NCBI GenBank assembly: GCA_007922225.1
Contig: ML679941.1
Location: 59,925,079-59,989,078, forward strand
Origin: Emydura subglobosa
Lineage: Eukaryota; Chordata; Testudines; Chelidae
DNA length: 64,000 nt
Direction: 5' to 3'
Made by a program: the position numbers and the translations under genes. The notes beneath the pieces were generated by a model. It did no database searches. It saw only the letters and a list, made by a program, of their open reading frames with translations, and was not told the DNA's origin. Below, piece by piece: positions 46,126 to 57,426 of the stretch. Within the stretch, counting starts at the first letter, position 1, and each line of letters begins with the position of its first letter.

Positions 46126-47384
46126 TGTGGAATCAGCAGTTCTCATGAGATTTTGAACCAGAGTTTCTGTTTGCATATCCAGTCCAGGACCATAACTTGA
46201 GAGGTGGATTTGGACCTGGAGATTCAAATTTAAACTCAATTTGCTGACATTTTTTAAAGGGTTTGGATTCAAGTTTCATCTTTAATTACAAGTTGCCATT
46301 CTATCTACAGATTTAGTTTCTTGTGTTCTTCTCTTCATCCCCATCACTTCTTGATCTCCTCTCTGGCCTGTGGAGCAGTTTTTCTGGAAAATGTCCCTTT
46401 CTATTCTTTATCTCAAGAGGAAGAATCTGAAAATTAAGTATTCTGAGTTGTGTAACTACGCCAGGCCCCCTTTACTCTGTATGTAATAAACGGCATTCTA
46501 TTCATATCTCTGGGTTAGAATATAGTTGAAAATGATACAATATGCATAATACCCATTTGCATCCTTGGGGTCTGTGGGAGGAACAAATATGCAGTGAATG
46601 TTCTTCATCTAAGCAACAGGCAGCTATCCAGATTTTTTCTGCAAAATTCGGATGAACATACTTTGCCCCTAGCAGCATCTGAAGATATAAAACCATCCTT
46701 TCAATAGTTATTTCATTATTTTTCCTATCAGGGACGAGCATTTTGGATAGCTCTGTAGTTGATTTTATTTTATCATCAGCTTGTTTATGGCAAGACATGC
46801 AGACTAAACCCATAAAGAGTAGATGATATGTGCTGAGCAGACACTGTATAGTTCACAAATAGTAGAGTGGACGTATGAAGTAGGAGGTATGGCTGCTTGA
46901 ATGAAGGTATGTATGGTAGTTTAGGTTTTAGAAATGCTGTGTGATTTTGACATACGTTTGCAGTTGATACAACAGCATATGGAAGAATGAATGATTAAAG
47001 GTGGGAAACTTTTTTCCATGGTTGTAGATATTAGTTTTCTCAGCTCATTGCTTGCAAACTGTCTTTAGACTGCTAAGGCTTGCTTTGCAATGCACATTTA
47101 TGTGGCTTTTTCTGAGATGGATTTCTTTACTTTCCCATTTCTTCCCTGCACAGAATGAGAACCTTGATGAGATTTTTAGTGAAATCATCACTTGCAAGAG
47201 GATAAGGGCTGCTTTGTTTGTACATAATCATTCGATTCATTTACAGGATATAGAAAACGTAACATTGCTTAACTACGGAGTACTGTATTTCAAATTTTCT
47301 GTCTTTGCTGTTTTTTCTTACCTCAAATGACAGCATCAAAGATTTTACATAAAAACATAAGCCAAATACAAGTTTATTTTACAG

Positions 47385-47403
47385 ATATATATATATATAT
47401 ATA
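47385..47403. repeat. (AT)n microsatellite
   Basis: Nine AT units. Confidence 0.85.
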
Positions 47404-47874
47404 CAAAAGCAGAAATTAATGAGGGAAAACAACTATAGCGAGTGCTGCAATAGCAAAAATATTTTATCTGAGATCCTAAAAGGACAAACAGAAAAGTATA
47501 ACTATTTCTTGCCTAAAATGAAAAATAACCACCAAACTGTTTTAAAATGTAATTATTGTGATGTGTTTATTGTTTAATGTTCCTGTGACCTTTTTAAATA
47601 GTAACTTTTTCATATCTAAGAAGCTGTCTGGCATGAACGTATAGAATTTTTTTTTATGAACCCAACTTTCTTTTTAATAGTACTCCTACTAAATAATAAT
47701 ATTTAGCATTTGCCAATAAAATAACTTCAAAGCTTCTTTTTCCCACAACAGCCCGGCATGGGGACCTGAAAGCTCTATTTTAGTACATTGTGTCCGCCAC
47801 GGACACTGCAGCAAGACACTTTAATGTTAGCAGCCTGAGTAACACCAGTACCACCGTGTTTTCACAATGTTAAG

Positions 47875-47995
47875 TAACTGTTCTGGTAACATTCCTGCAT
47901 GGTGAGTGTTACAGATGGATACGGTGAGGCAGAGAAGTTCTCTGGCTTGCACAAGGAAGTCACTCATTGTGTGAATAGGCATCAGAACTCATTAT
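47875..47995 (+). repeat. MIR/CORE-SINE-like remnant
   Basis: GTTACAGATGGATACGGTGA, GGCAGAGAAGTTCTCTGGCT and TGCACAAGGAAGTCACTCA follow the order of the MIR core (ACAGATGGGGAAACTGAGGC... CTTGCCCAAGGTCACAC). Strongly diverged, with the 5' part around 47690-47760 also in keeping with it. Confidence 0.6.
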
Positions 47996-48269
47996 CTACT
48001 TACACAGGACAGGTTATCAAGAAAAGGTAATAATTGAAACTCCAGTTGCTGTAGAGTTAACATGGTTTCCCAACTCTATTACTGGCAGGGACAGACATAC
48101 AGGTACAGATTAAAGTGCCCAGTCCTGCTCCAATGCAAGCAAGAATGGATCCAAAATCAGATCTGGCCCAAATCTTTACTCACAACATGGCAATTCTTGG
48201 ACCATTTATGAGGTTCATTTGCAATTTATAAATAAGTAGTGTTGTATCCCATAAGGAATAATTAACATG

Positions 48270-48340
48270 GGGTGAAATCCTAACCTTGTTGAAGCCAAGG
48301 GGAGTTCTGCCATTGGCTTCAACAGAACCAGAGTTTCACC
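48270..48340. repeat. Small palindromic repeat (GTGAAAT-arm type)
   Basis: GGGTGAAATCCTAACC and CCAGAGTTTCACCC are the arms; the centre reads TTGAAGCCAAGGGGAGTTCT then GCCATTGGCTTCAACAG. Related to 20475-20545. Confidence 0.8.
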
Positions 48341-48720
48341 CAGAAACTCATTCTGCTAGTGTTAGAGTTTACTTTATGGGAGCTTTGATTAAGAAATGTG
48401 GGCCTTAGAACATCACAAATATCAAAAATCTAAATGGGCCAATGCTGGAGATTGCGGTGAGTTGGCTCATGTTGGCTCAGTCAACTGAGCCTTCTTCATT
48501 TTCTCCCCTGGATGCTACATCCTTTGGATGGATTTCAGGGAGAGTATTTGCCTTAATGGAGTGTCTGCTTCTGAAAGCATAAATTAAAGAGAAAATAACA
48601 GAAATAATTCTTTCATTTTGAAACAACATGGATGAAGTAATTTAGATGAATTTTCTCTCTCACTGGTTAGGAAGAACAGTACTACAACATTACACACTTA
48701 TCCTTAGTGTAGACTTGTTG

Positions 48721-48859
48721 CAGTGATTCTCAGACTGTATTTGGTGTCCCATCTTCAGAATTTCAATCAGTGATATTATATTTTAAACTAAACCAAATAC
48801 AACCTGATTGCAGCCACTTACCACCAATGTTACATGTTACCACAGTTTGAGAACCACTG
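48721..48859. mobile_element. Short hAT MITE
   Basis: Left end CAGTGATTCTCAGACTG and right end CAGTTTGAGAACCACTG are inverted copies of the CAGTGGTTCTCAAAC terminus typical of Charlie-type hAT elements. The 8-base flanks (ACTTGTTG and ATCTATTG) show only partial similarity. About 140 bases, non-coding. Confidence 0.75.
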
Positions 48860-50303
48860 ATCTATTGCATTTGTAAGCACTCATTCTGCTTACAGAAGGA
48901 CTGCACAATGTAACATTGCGTGGATTGGAAAGATAAAGTTTGTCAGTTGAGAGCAGGAAAGAACTGTTGTGAGTAATGTTTTCATCACATTGTGTTGGAA
49001 AAAAAAAAGACTTTTAGAATTTGATTCTCGCCCCTAAATAATTTGCGTTGTGTGGGGGTTTAAACTGAAATATTTTCACCATATGAAAGGGAGTCACATG
49101 ACTACAACCCAACTTAATACTTTTAAAAATGCCTACTAAAGATAAATGCTGAACTTCTTTCTGTCAATGAATGTTTGTAATTTAAGGTATTTTTACCTAT
49201 CTTTGGGGCAGGTATATGTAGCTCTCCCATCATGGTTTTCCTAGATAGCAATATGGATGTGAAGTGGTTCAAACTGGTTTGAAAGTGTTTGGTAATGATC
49301 TCATATTTTCATTGTCAAGAATCTATTCACCTAATCCAAGCTGTTTTCTAGACCTAACCTTCACACAACTCCTATTGAGTTGAATGGGGTCACTCATATG
49401 TAAGAAATATGCTAAACTTTAAAAAAAATGTTTCCCCTTTCACATATATTGAAGAGCACTCCAATTTTACTTAGTAAGAACACCTTGTAATCATTGTCAG
49501 CAGGCTCCCTTGTTAACTTTTCCCTTTTGTTTTCTTTTATGCATAGGCATTCACCCTTTAAACATAGCAAAATATTTCTAAAACTACTTGACACTAACCC
49601 ATCCCCCCTAAAATGCACAAATGCATCGTGAGGTTGCATCTTTGGAACCATCATTGCTCCACTTACAACTGCTTTTCCAGCCCCTCATCTCCGGGAGGCA
49701 GTAGAACAGATGTGGTCGTGCCATATAAAGGAGAACTGGGATGGATGGGGCTGTGCAGAAGTGGGTGCCTCTATGTGGTATGAAGTTCTCTTGTGGGGCA
49801 ATGTACTGCCTTACAGCAGATACATGTTAAAGGTGAACAGAGCTCTTTCAGCCATGGGATGAAGTAGCCTTCACAGAGTGGGTCCCCGGCCATTTTGTGG
49901 GCTTGTGAGGAAAATGTCTATACCTGTACATTTCACAAGCCCCTAGCTAGGCTATAATTGAGGATTTGGTCCTGAAATGTTAAATGAGAGATTCCCAAGT
50001 GCATGGCAATTTACTATTTCAATCCAACTCTCTCGAATGCAAAAAGAGCACTCTGAGATGATGCTTAGCAGTTAGGGCCTTCTTCTTGGGGTATGCTCCT
50101 GATCTAGTAGCATATGTTTATGTACATATATCCCTGTCAGATGTCCCTTTACTCAACCATATAATCATTCTCCTAGCAGAAATAATCTGAGCAGGTAAGT
50201 GGAGGAGGAAATTTGTGTGGGTGGCTGTTTCTGGATAGCATATATGTATGCAACAGCTGAATTTGTTGTGTGTATTGAATATTGGTACATGCAAATTTAC
50301 ATA

Positions 50304-50640
50304 TGAGTTGGTGACTTACAAGTTTCAGATGTAAAAATAAAATGAAAATGTAAAAATTAAATTCACAAATATATCATTCAGTATCAGGAAACAAACCCTT
50401 TTATTCCACTTCATTAATTATAAAGATGGACCATTGGTATACAATATCTGTTTAAGATGGAGATAGTTGGCCTGACAGAATGTAATGTAAATTACATAAG
50501 GATTTTTATATTAGTCTGTGTTGTCACTAGTCTCTGGATTCTGGACTTTAATTAATATTGTATTTGTGGTACAAGGAAACAGAGATATCTTCTTTCATGG
50601 ATCTGTGATGCCTATTGTCATGACGTATGTGCAGGCTTGG
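50304..50640. repeat. Three-copy segment, copy A
   Basis: Begins GAGTTGGTGACTTACAAG, holds CATTCAGTATCAGGAAACAA at 50375 and TTTAAGATGGAGATAGTTGG at 50451, and ends near ATGCCTATTGTCATGACG. The 50375-50418 portion matches copy B with 3 differences in 44. Confidence 0.8.
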
Positions 50641-51584
50641 AAGGATTTGATTTTTGTCGGTAAATGTTGGTAAATGTTGATTTCACCGTACATTACACAA
50701 ACTGACAAAAATATATTTCCACTGATGAAAATAGAAATTCACAAAAAGGTAAAGCCCTTTTTTTCAGTTTTTATTTTGTTTAATTTCCTAGGCATTTATC
50801 AGTGTTTATTACGAAGAATAAAAACCAGGTGAAAATCAGTACAACAAATTAATTTCACTGTTCTGGGTAAATATTTAGGTTAACATTGGAGGACTGAAGG
50901 ACTGAAAAAAAAGCAGCAAATAGAGAGAAGTCAGAGTATTGAAAGTGAAAGCAGTTCAATGGTTTATTTCATGAACTGCACATTAACAATGTGTACACAT
51001 ATGCATGCACATGAGTGTGTATGTACATCTTCCATTACATTGACTTACTTTAACAGTCAGTCTTGCATTTACACTTAGATTAATTAATTATTCACATGAA
51101 TACATCTACCTAATGTAGTGTATTGGATTTTTTTTTAACATAATTGGTATTTTTATGGACTTGAGTGATCCAGATTTAGGGTGCAAATCAGTAAAAAACA
51201 AATAATAGCTTAGTAAAACCTGGGAATTTTTCAGGAAAAATCAGTGAAAACTGAAAATGAAGGGCCTTATAAACAGACAAAGAAAGCCAAATGCTACTTG
51301 AAAACTTCTTAGAGTTTTAATTAAGGATATTTACTTAGTATATTTGTATATGTTATGTTGATGATTTTTCTTTTAATAGTTATAAAGGTTTTACTTTTTG
51401 AATCTCAACATGTATTGTCATTAAATAACATTGCATGTCTCCCCTCCATAATTTCACTCAAATGTGAAAATTTAAATCAATAAAAATTAAAAGAAAGTTT
51501 TAAAATAAACATTGATACTGCCCATCAGAATTATTTTAAAAAATTGAATTCTGCCAAGCCCATGTATACGCAGTCTGAATCAAC

Positions 51585-51910
51585 ATGCTTGAAATATTGA
51601 TTTATTTTGTTGTTGTTGGAAAAAAATTTAGTGACCCTGTGCCTTTCTTCACTCTTGTGAGCTGGTGATCTACAGGTTTAAGATATAAAACTAAAATTTA
51701 AAAATTAAATCTGCAAATATATTTTGTTTGGATTCACTGTGTATCAAAATTACCACAAGGTGGGGACAGATGTCATGTAATAAATAGCAGAATCAAATTG
51801 ATTGTGCACAGCACACTAACAGATCTGCAGGTTCCAGGAACACATTTAGGTTGGGAGATAAGGTCGTTCAGTATCAGGAAACAAATCCTTTTATTCCACT
51901 TCGTTAATCA
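51585..51910. repeat. Three-copy segment, copy B
   Basis: Starts with AAATATTGATTTATTTTGTT, then GAGCTGGTGATCTACAGG (51658), then about 150 bases absent from copy A, then CGTTCAGTATCAGGAAACAA (51865-51908). Confidence 0.78.
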
Positions 51911-53000
51911 GACAATGGACTATTGATAATACACTTGAGCACACAAGCAACTCTCTTTAAGGAACATTAAGTGTGTGATTTAAATTAAAAGATTAAGAAC
52001 CAAATTAAAGCTCTCAACCCATCTGTAATTTATCTGGCGCTGATTACAATTTGCGATATATGTGTTTACGAAGCAGTGACTCCAAGACGCCTGTGGGTAT
52101 TTGCTGTGCATACAGCACAACAAGCTATTGAGAAAATGCCAAAAAATATTTTTTACTTTGTTTACTACTGTCTCTTTATTACACCAGCTTAATATTACTC
52201 AAAAGGAGATATGGTTTTTTGTTTTTTTTAAAAATCTACGTTTTATAAGTAAATGAACACAAGTTAAAACTATAGAGAGACCAGTGTATCAGAGTTTCCA
52301 CATGAGAACATAGTGGAGTCACGCTGTCATATATAGTTACGTATATTCTGCACATATTTTTAAACACTTTTAATGATGAAGCACATGAAATCTGGGAATA
52401 AAGGCCCCAATCCTCACATGTAAGTAAAGAGTGCTCAGTGCGTGTCCAGATGTGAGTGCAAAGGAGACTTTGCTCACCTCCCATCCTAGGCCAGCAGCCA
52501 CTGTACTGGTCCCTGGAATAAATTAAAGATGCCTAAACCTTGCTGTAATCTACACCAGCAATCCACAACTCCTAGGCTCTGCTCCAGCAACTGGGGCCCA
52601 CCAGAAAATAATAGACCAACCACAACCTCTTCACTGCTGGCTGGGAAGGAGGTGGCTCTACAGCATCACCACAGTAGACGCTATTTGAAGGCTGCTTCAT
52701 GCCACTAAAATGGTAGGATCTGTTTCAAAGTATTGCCAGTTATGGGGGTCTATTTATAGGACGAGCTACAGAAGAGACGAGAATGAGATAAAGTCTGACC
52801 TATTTTATAGACCATTGTAAGACCCATCTATTTGCTAAAGTTTTCTCTCACTAACTGAATCCTACAGAGCTTCCTGGAATCTGGGAAGGATAAAGAGCAG
52901 AATCTTCTGTGAAGTCCTCTGTGGGCATAGGCATGCAAAGATAATTCATCTGTGCAGTGCCTGTGCTAGGGTAGTGCTAAAAAAAAGCAAAGGTAGGCAG

Positions 53001-53260
53001 AACTATACAGCATCTATTTAAGATGGAGACAGCTGGCCTGATAGATGGCATCACTAGTATCTGAATTCTTAACTTTAACTGATATTTATTTTGTTAGGAA
53101 GAAACAGATTTCTTATTCTGTGGATCTTTGGTGCCTATTGATGTGATCTATGTGCTGCAAATACTGATGTTTTTTGTTGAAGAAAAGTTAGGGCCCCTCT
53201 CCCAGAATACTTACAAGCCTCTACTCCCTCTTATGAGCTGGTGACCTGCAGACTTTCATT
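53001..53260. repeat. Three-copy segment, copy C
   Basis: TATACAGCATCTATTTAAGA at 53005 and GGCCTGATAGATGGCATCAC match copy A, then GTGCCTATTGATGTGATCTA, then AAATACTGATGTTTTTTGTT and GAGCTGGTGACCTGCAG match copy B. Confidence 0.78.
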
Positions 53261-54315
53261 TTAACAGTGAAAGCAGTTTTTGAGTTACAGAATTCTGAAT
53301 AGTCCCGACTTAGCACTCAAAGAAGAAATGCTGCTAGTGCCCTCACTCAATATATTGTTTAGATTATTGGACCCTGGGCTCACATTCGTACATGAAGCTG
53401 CAAGTGTGGCTTTGGTTTGACATAAATAGTATTTCTAGTGGACGTTTTGTAGTCATGCCTCAGAAATATCTGCCACTCTGAAATCGACACTGAATAATAT
53501 GGACATGCCTAAGCGTCCTTTCAGTAGCACTCCTCGTGTTCCATACAACAATACAAAATACACTAACTTGAAACATCATCTGAACTAATACAATTATGCA
53601 CAATGATTTAGAGAACGTAATTGGTGGTTTTGAAGAGTTTAATCACCATTAACACTTCATTTCTCTGATGCCACAGAGTAATGTTAACCAGCAAATAGCA
53701 TTCAACTACTGAGACCCCTACACTAGCAATGTGGGCTTAATTTTAAAAAATCCATTCCTAATGCATGTGTTTTTCATACATCAGTCTCTTTTGCTTAAGA
53801 AGGCCAATTGCTTGCTGGAAAATATGGTTAGTGTTTAAAATATGTTCAACTGTATTGATTATTACACAGAGGACCTGATTCTCATTTATACTAAGGCCCC
53901 TTTGCCTTGCTCAGGCAGTGTAAATGGGTTTTGGGGCTAATCTATAAAGAGATTTAGTGGCCTACATGCCACTTTTGGGCCTAAATCCAAATTTTAGATC
54001 CTCAAAATCCCTGTATAGCTGCCCTCTAACCCAGCACATACCTGAGGTGTGCCTATACAAACAATTAGTTTGCGGTAAATTGGAGTGTGAATCTATCCCA
54101 AATTAGCCTGCCTCAGACTGTCCATGTGGACTCTGCTGATGCACAGTAACAGTTGTTAACGTGTTCTGATCTAGTCCCATGTCAAAGAGCACTAGGCAGA
54201 CCAGCTTGGTGTAGAAACACACCCCAACTTGCCAAGAACTACATGCCCGTGTAGACAAACACTTGATTTCTGCTGATGGGCGTGCGCACGGCTGCTGAAG
54301 TCCTGATATCCAGTT

Positions 54316-54666
54316 AGGGTGACCAGATTGCAAGAGTAAAATATAGGGACACAGGGAGGCAAGGGGGGCGCAGGCGGTGGGGGGACCCATTGTGGGGGAC
54401 GAGGAGGGGAATGGTTGTTCCCAGAAGCCACAGGCAGCTGGAGGGGATGGAGAACTCCCAGCCACCATGGGTGGTGGGGGGTGGACCCCAAGCTGCCAGC
54501 CGCTGTGGGGGCTCAAAGCTGCAGGTCCCCCTACATCAGCTAGGAACTCATTTTTTACCTGAGTCCTGAATATCGAGACAAATGGCATCCTGATTGCACA
54601 TCAGTCGGGATGCGGGACAAAGGATTAAATATCAGGACAGGATTCTATCAGGACTTCTGGTCACCT
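54316..54666. mobile_element. MITE with GGTGACCAGA ends and TTA duplication
   Basis: Left end GGGTGACCAGA (after TTA), right end TCTGGTCACC (before TTA). The TTA on both sides is the kind of three-base duplication that Harbinger elements make. Near the ends, GACACAGGG and TATCAGGACAGG are traces of the GGGACA-type subterminal repeats of this family. Interior is GC-rich, with G-runs at 54363-54400 and 54475-54485. Confidence 0.85.
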
Positions 54667-54839
54667 TATATGCAGTGCCTAGTTTACATCTAAGCCTCAG
54701 CAAAAATAACAAAGTAGGCATCCCCTATGTTGCCTGTGGGGCCCGATCTGGTAGGAGTATTCAGGTCACATTAGAGTATGTTAACCAGATTGGGACCCAG
54801 ACAAAACACAGCTGAAGGTGCCTTTTACTCCTTAAACCC

Positions 54840-55245
54840 GGTGGTTAGAGCACTCCCCCAGTATGTGGAAGACACTGGACTGCAGGTATTCTGGGGAGGG
54901 TCTCCTTATTTTTCCTTTTGAAGTTGTTTCATTGTGTATAAATAAATAAATAAATTATCCATTGGGCCAGAGAGAGAGAGAGTGAGAATGACCCTGTAGT
55001 CCAATGGGTAGGGCACTCCCTGGGGATGTGAGAGTCCGGTTCCAGTCAATACTTAATTATTTTATATAGTGGACCAGCTTCAATAGGAGAGACCGAGAGA
55101 GCCACCAGCCTGGAAAATTCTATTGCCTGGGTGTTAGTGCACACACTCAGCGTGGGAGAGAACCAAGTTCAAGTCCCCCTTCTGCCTGAGTCAGAGTAGA
55201 GACTTGAAACCAGGTCTCCCTCTTCTCAGGTGAACACATTGGTTT
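54840..55245. repeat. Four tRNA-like modules
   Basis: Forward modules at 54840-54900 (GTGGTTAGAGCACTCCCCC), 54997-55050 (CAATGGGTAGGGCACTCC... CCGGTTCCAGTC) and 55121-55178 (CTGGGTGTTAGTGCAC... AGTTCAAGTCC); an inverted module at 55201-55245 (GACTTGAAACCAGG). The pieces resemble a tRNA D-arm/A-box (GTGGTTAGAGCA) and T-arm/B-box (GGTTCRAGTCC). None is a complete tRNA gene. Only promoter-like words are claimed. Confidence 0.6.
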
Positions 55246-56390
55246 ATGGGGTGGAAGGCAACTGACTCCCCCCTCTTTGTTTTTGGAAAAAAGGGTTGAC
55301 CTGACTTAGGCACCTAACTCCAGGAGAGGGTTCATGGCTGTGAATCCTGAGTGGAGGGAGTCGCCTAAATATCTTTGAGAGGAAGGGCTTGGCCATACCT
55401 CTCTCCTTGGCATTTCCTATTGGCTAGCTTATGCAGTCTGCTCAATTTGCTGGTTTTTGTGAATCCCATTCTTAGGCATCTAACTCTCCCCGTGTGTTGC
55501 ATAGAGAGTCTGAGTGCCTAACACAGGGCTGTGGATTCCACTATGCAGCAGGGTTCCTGAAATTAGGTGTTGCAACACTGAACCAAAATCCCCTTAGTGG
55601 ATCTAGCCATTAAAGTAAATAAGAATCCAGACCCTAAATAACTATCAGTGTTGTGCCATTGCAGAGCTTGCTACTACTTTTCAACAGTGAAGCTTTCTGA
55701 CATATTTTGTCCTGGAAAATGCTCTGTAATCAAATCTCTGTGTTCAGTTGTAGCAAGGAAATACGGTGACCAAAAGGTAAAATTAAATTAGACATTTCAG
55801 AGCAGTGGCCCAGAGCAGTGCTGGTATGTGCTAGACACTTTTTGCTTGTAGAAACAGAAACAATATTTCCCAGATCATTATCTCTAGTACATGTTAATGT
55901 AAGCGTAGTATTACACTTAAAATCTTTACTTTCGTTATCTTTCAAAAATCCACCTTTTCTCCTCTGTTTCTCAATTCTGTGATTTGAGGAGTTCACCAAT
56001 TTACTGCCATCTGGGATATCTTCTGATCAGATGGCTTTCTTGATCTAATATAAAGATACAATTATAATATTTTAATGATTAAGAGCTTTGGTTTCAGAAG
56101 TGAGAGTTACATGGTGTCTCCATGTTCTCCTCAGCTCTGAGAGATGGATACTCTAAAACAACATGATGGAGAAGCAAAAACATTCTTGTGTGGCAAACCA
56201 TATACTTAATTGTAGCCTTCCATGTGTAAACTAGGTTCAGTATAAACTGTATTTTCTATCACTTTTTGAAAGCTCAATTTTAACTGGGCTTTTAAAGGCA
56301 TAACTAATTAGGGTATTATTTTAGAGCTAGGGGAAGAAAAATAATTCTGTCATTGCAAACTATATGATTCTTTCTCTTTTGTTAAAACAG

Positions 56391-57426
56391 ATTCACCAAA
56401 AGGCCCTCACCCATCTGCAGGCATGAATGGAAATGTGCAGCATCCCACCAGCACTGGGCAGCAGCAGGTCTCTGCCATACCCTCTCCAAGTGCCAGCAAG
56501 CCTTGGCGCAGCAAATCCATGAATGTCAAACACAGTGCCACCTCTACCATGCTGTCCGTGAAGCAGCCTAGTCCCGCAACCTCCCCTACTCCATCTTCAG
56601 AAAGACTCAAGCCACCCCTTTCTGAAGGAGCAAAACCCCCTTCATCTGGACAGAAATCCATGCTGGAAAAGTTCAAGCTGGTTAATGCTAGGACTGCTTT
56701 AAGACCTCCCTTGTCATCAAGTTCAGGACCCAATGACAGTGGAAGAGAGGACGATACCTTTTCGGAGTGTGGTGAAATGGACGGCTTTAGTTGTGGGCTA
56801 AATAGTGGTGGCTCCACTAGTAGCAGTCCTAAAGTGTCGCCTAAGCTAACTCCTCCAAAAGCTGGAAGCAAAAATCTCAGCAATAAAAAGTCTTTGCTGC
56901 AGCCAAAGGACAAAGAGGAAAAGAACAGGGACAAAAATAAAGTTTGCACTGAGAAAGCAGTAAAGGAAGAGAGAGACCAGATCACTGAAACATCTACAAA
57001 AAAAAGCTCAAAAATTGCAAGCTTGATCCCAAAGGGGAGCAAGACTACAGCAGCCAAGAAGGAAAGTTTAATACCCTCCTCTAGTGGGATACCAAAACCT
57101 GGATCAAAGGTACCAACAGCAAAGCAGAGTGCTTCACCTGTGTGTGCAGGAAGTAAAGAGTCTGAAAAATTCAGGACTACAAAGGGAAGCCAATCCCAAT
57201 TGACCACGAAACCGCAAGCTAATGAGAAAGCTTCCACTTCCTGTAGTCTTGCTTTGTCTGAAGGAAAGGACTCTAGCCCAGCTCTGGTCCCTGGTTCTTC
57301 TGCAGGTCTTTCTGTTTCAATGGCTGCAAGCAGTGGACAAGTCACAGGAAATGGCATTGTCCAACTTCCTCTACAACAGCAATATAGTCACCCAAACACT
57401 GCCACAGTAGCTCCTTTCATTTATAG
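56391..57426 (+). CDS. NAV3: NAV3 exon: long Ser/Pro/Lys-rich region with S-x-I-P motifs (1036 nt)
   Basis: Acceptor TTAAAACAG, donor AG-GTAAGG; enters in phase 1 (completes Asp), leaves in phase 2. It encodes about 345 residues of low-complexity, basic sequence. Blocks seen: SKPWRSKSMNVKHSATST (shared by NAV2 and NAV3), KSMLEKFKLVNARTALRPP, then a Lys/Glu-rich stretch, TKKSSKIASLIPKGSK, and the end QQYSHPNTATVAPFIYR. Four S-x-I-P tetrapeptides lie at 56471-56482 (SAIP), 57020-57031 (SLIP), 57065-57076 (SLIP) and 57083-57094 (SGIP); such motifs bind EB1-type proteins, and NAV proteins are known plus-end trackers. An open frame of 316 codons on the other strand is a composition effect. Confidence 0.98.

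Larger units (their letters stand above)
53930..55612. mobile_element. Large palindromic element with tRNA-like modules
   Basis: Left end GGGCTAATCTATAAAGAG and right end CCTTAGTGGATCTAGCC (reverse complement GGCTAGATCCACTAAGG) are imperfect inverted ends. Subterminal blocks contain TTAGGCACCTAAC-type words in both orientations. The middle (54840-55245) has three forward and one inverted tRNA-like modules. It is interrupted by the MITE at 54316-54666. No protein-coding content. A second, truncated copy lies at 61200-61790. Confidence 0.7.
45766..56390 (+). other. NAV3: NAV3 intron of 10625 bases
   Basis: GTAAGT donor to TTAAAACAG acceptor. Recognised contents: small palindromic repeats (46061-46125, 48270-48340), a MIR-like remnant (47875-47995), an hAT tip pair (48721-48859), the three-copy segment (50304-53260), and a composite palindromic element (53930-55612) with a nested MITE. 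The stretches in between (46130-47690, 48860-50300, 55620-56390) hold only AT-rich sequence. Confidence 0.8.

Noticed and set aside
54103..54588. Minus-strand open frame of 161 codons, Pro/Ser-rich
   Set aside because: Lies mostly in the GC-rich interior of a MITE; length and composition follow from the low stop density there.
54840..55178. Genuine tRNA genes
   Set aside because: A- and B-box-like words are present but no cloverleaf of normal length could be folded by eye; they are better treated as repeat modules.
56407..57357. Open frame of 316 codons on the minus strand opposite the long NAV3 exon
   Set aside because: It is exactly antisense to a codon-biased, Ser/Pro/Lys-rich exon; the translation is Leu/Phe/Ser-rich with no known domain, as expected from a mirror frame.
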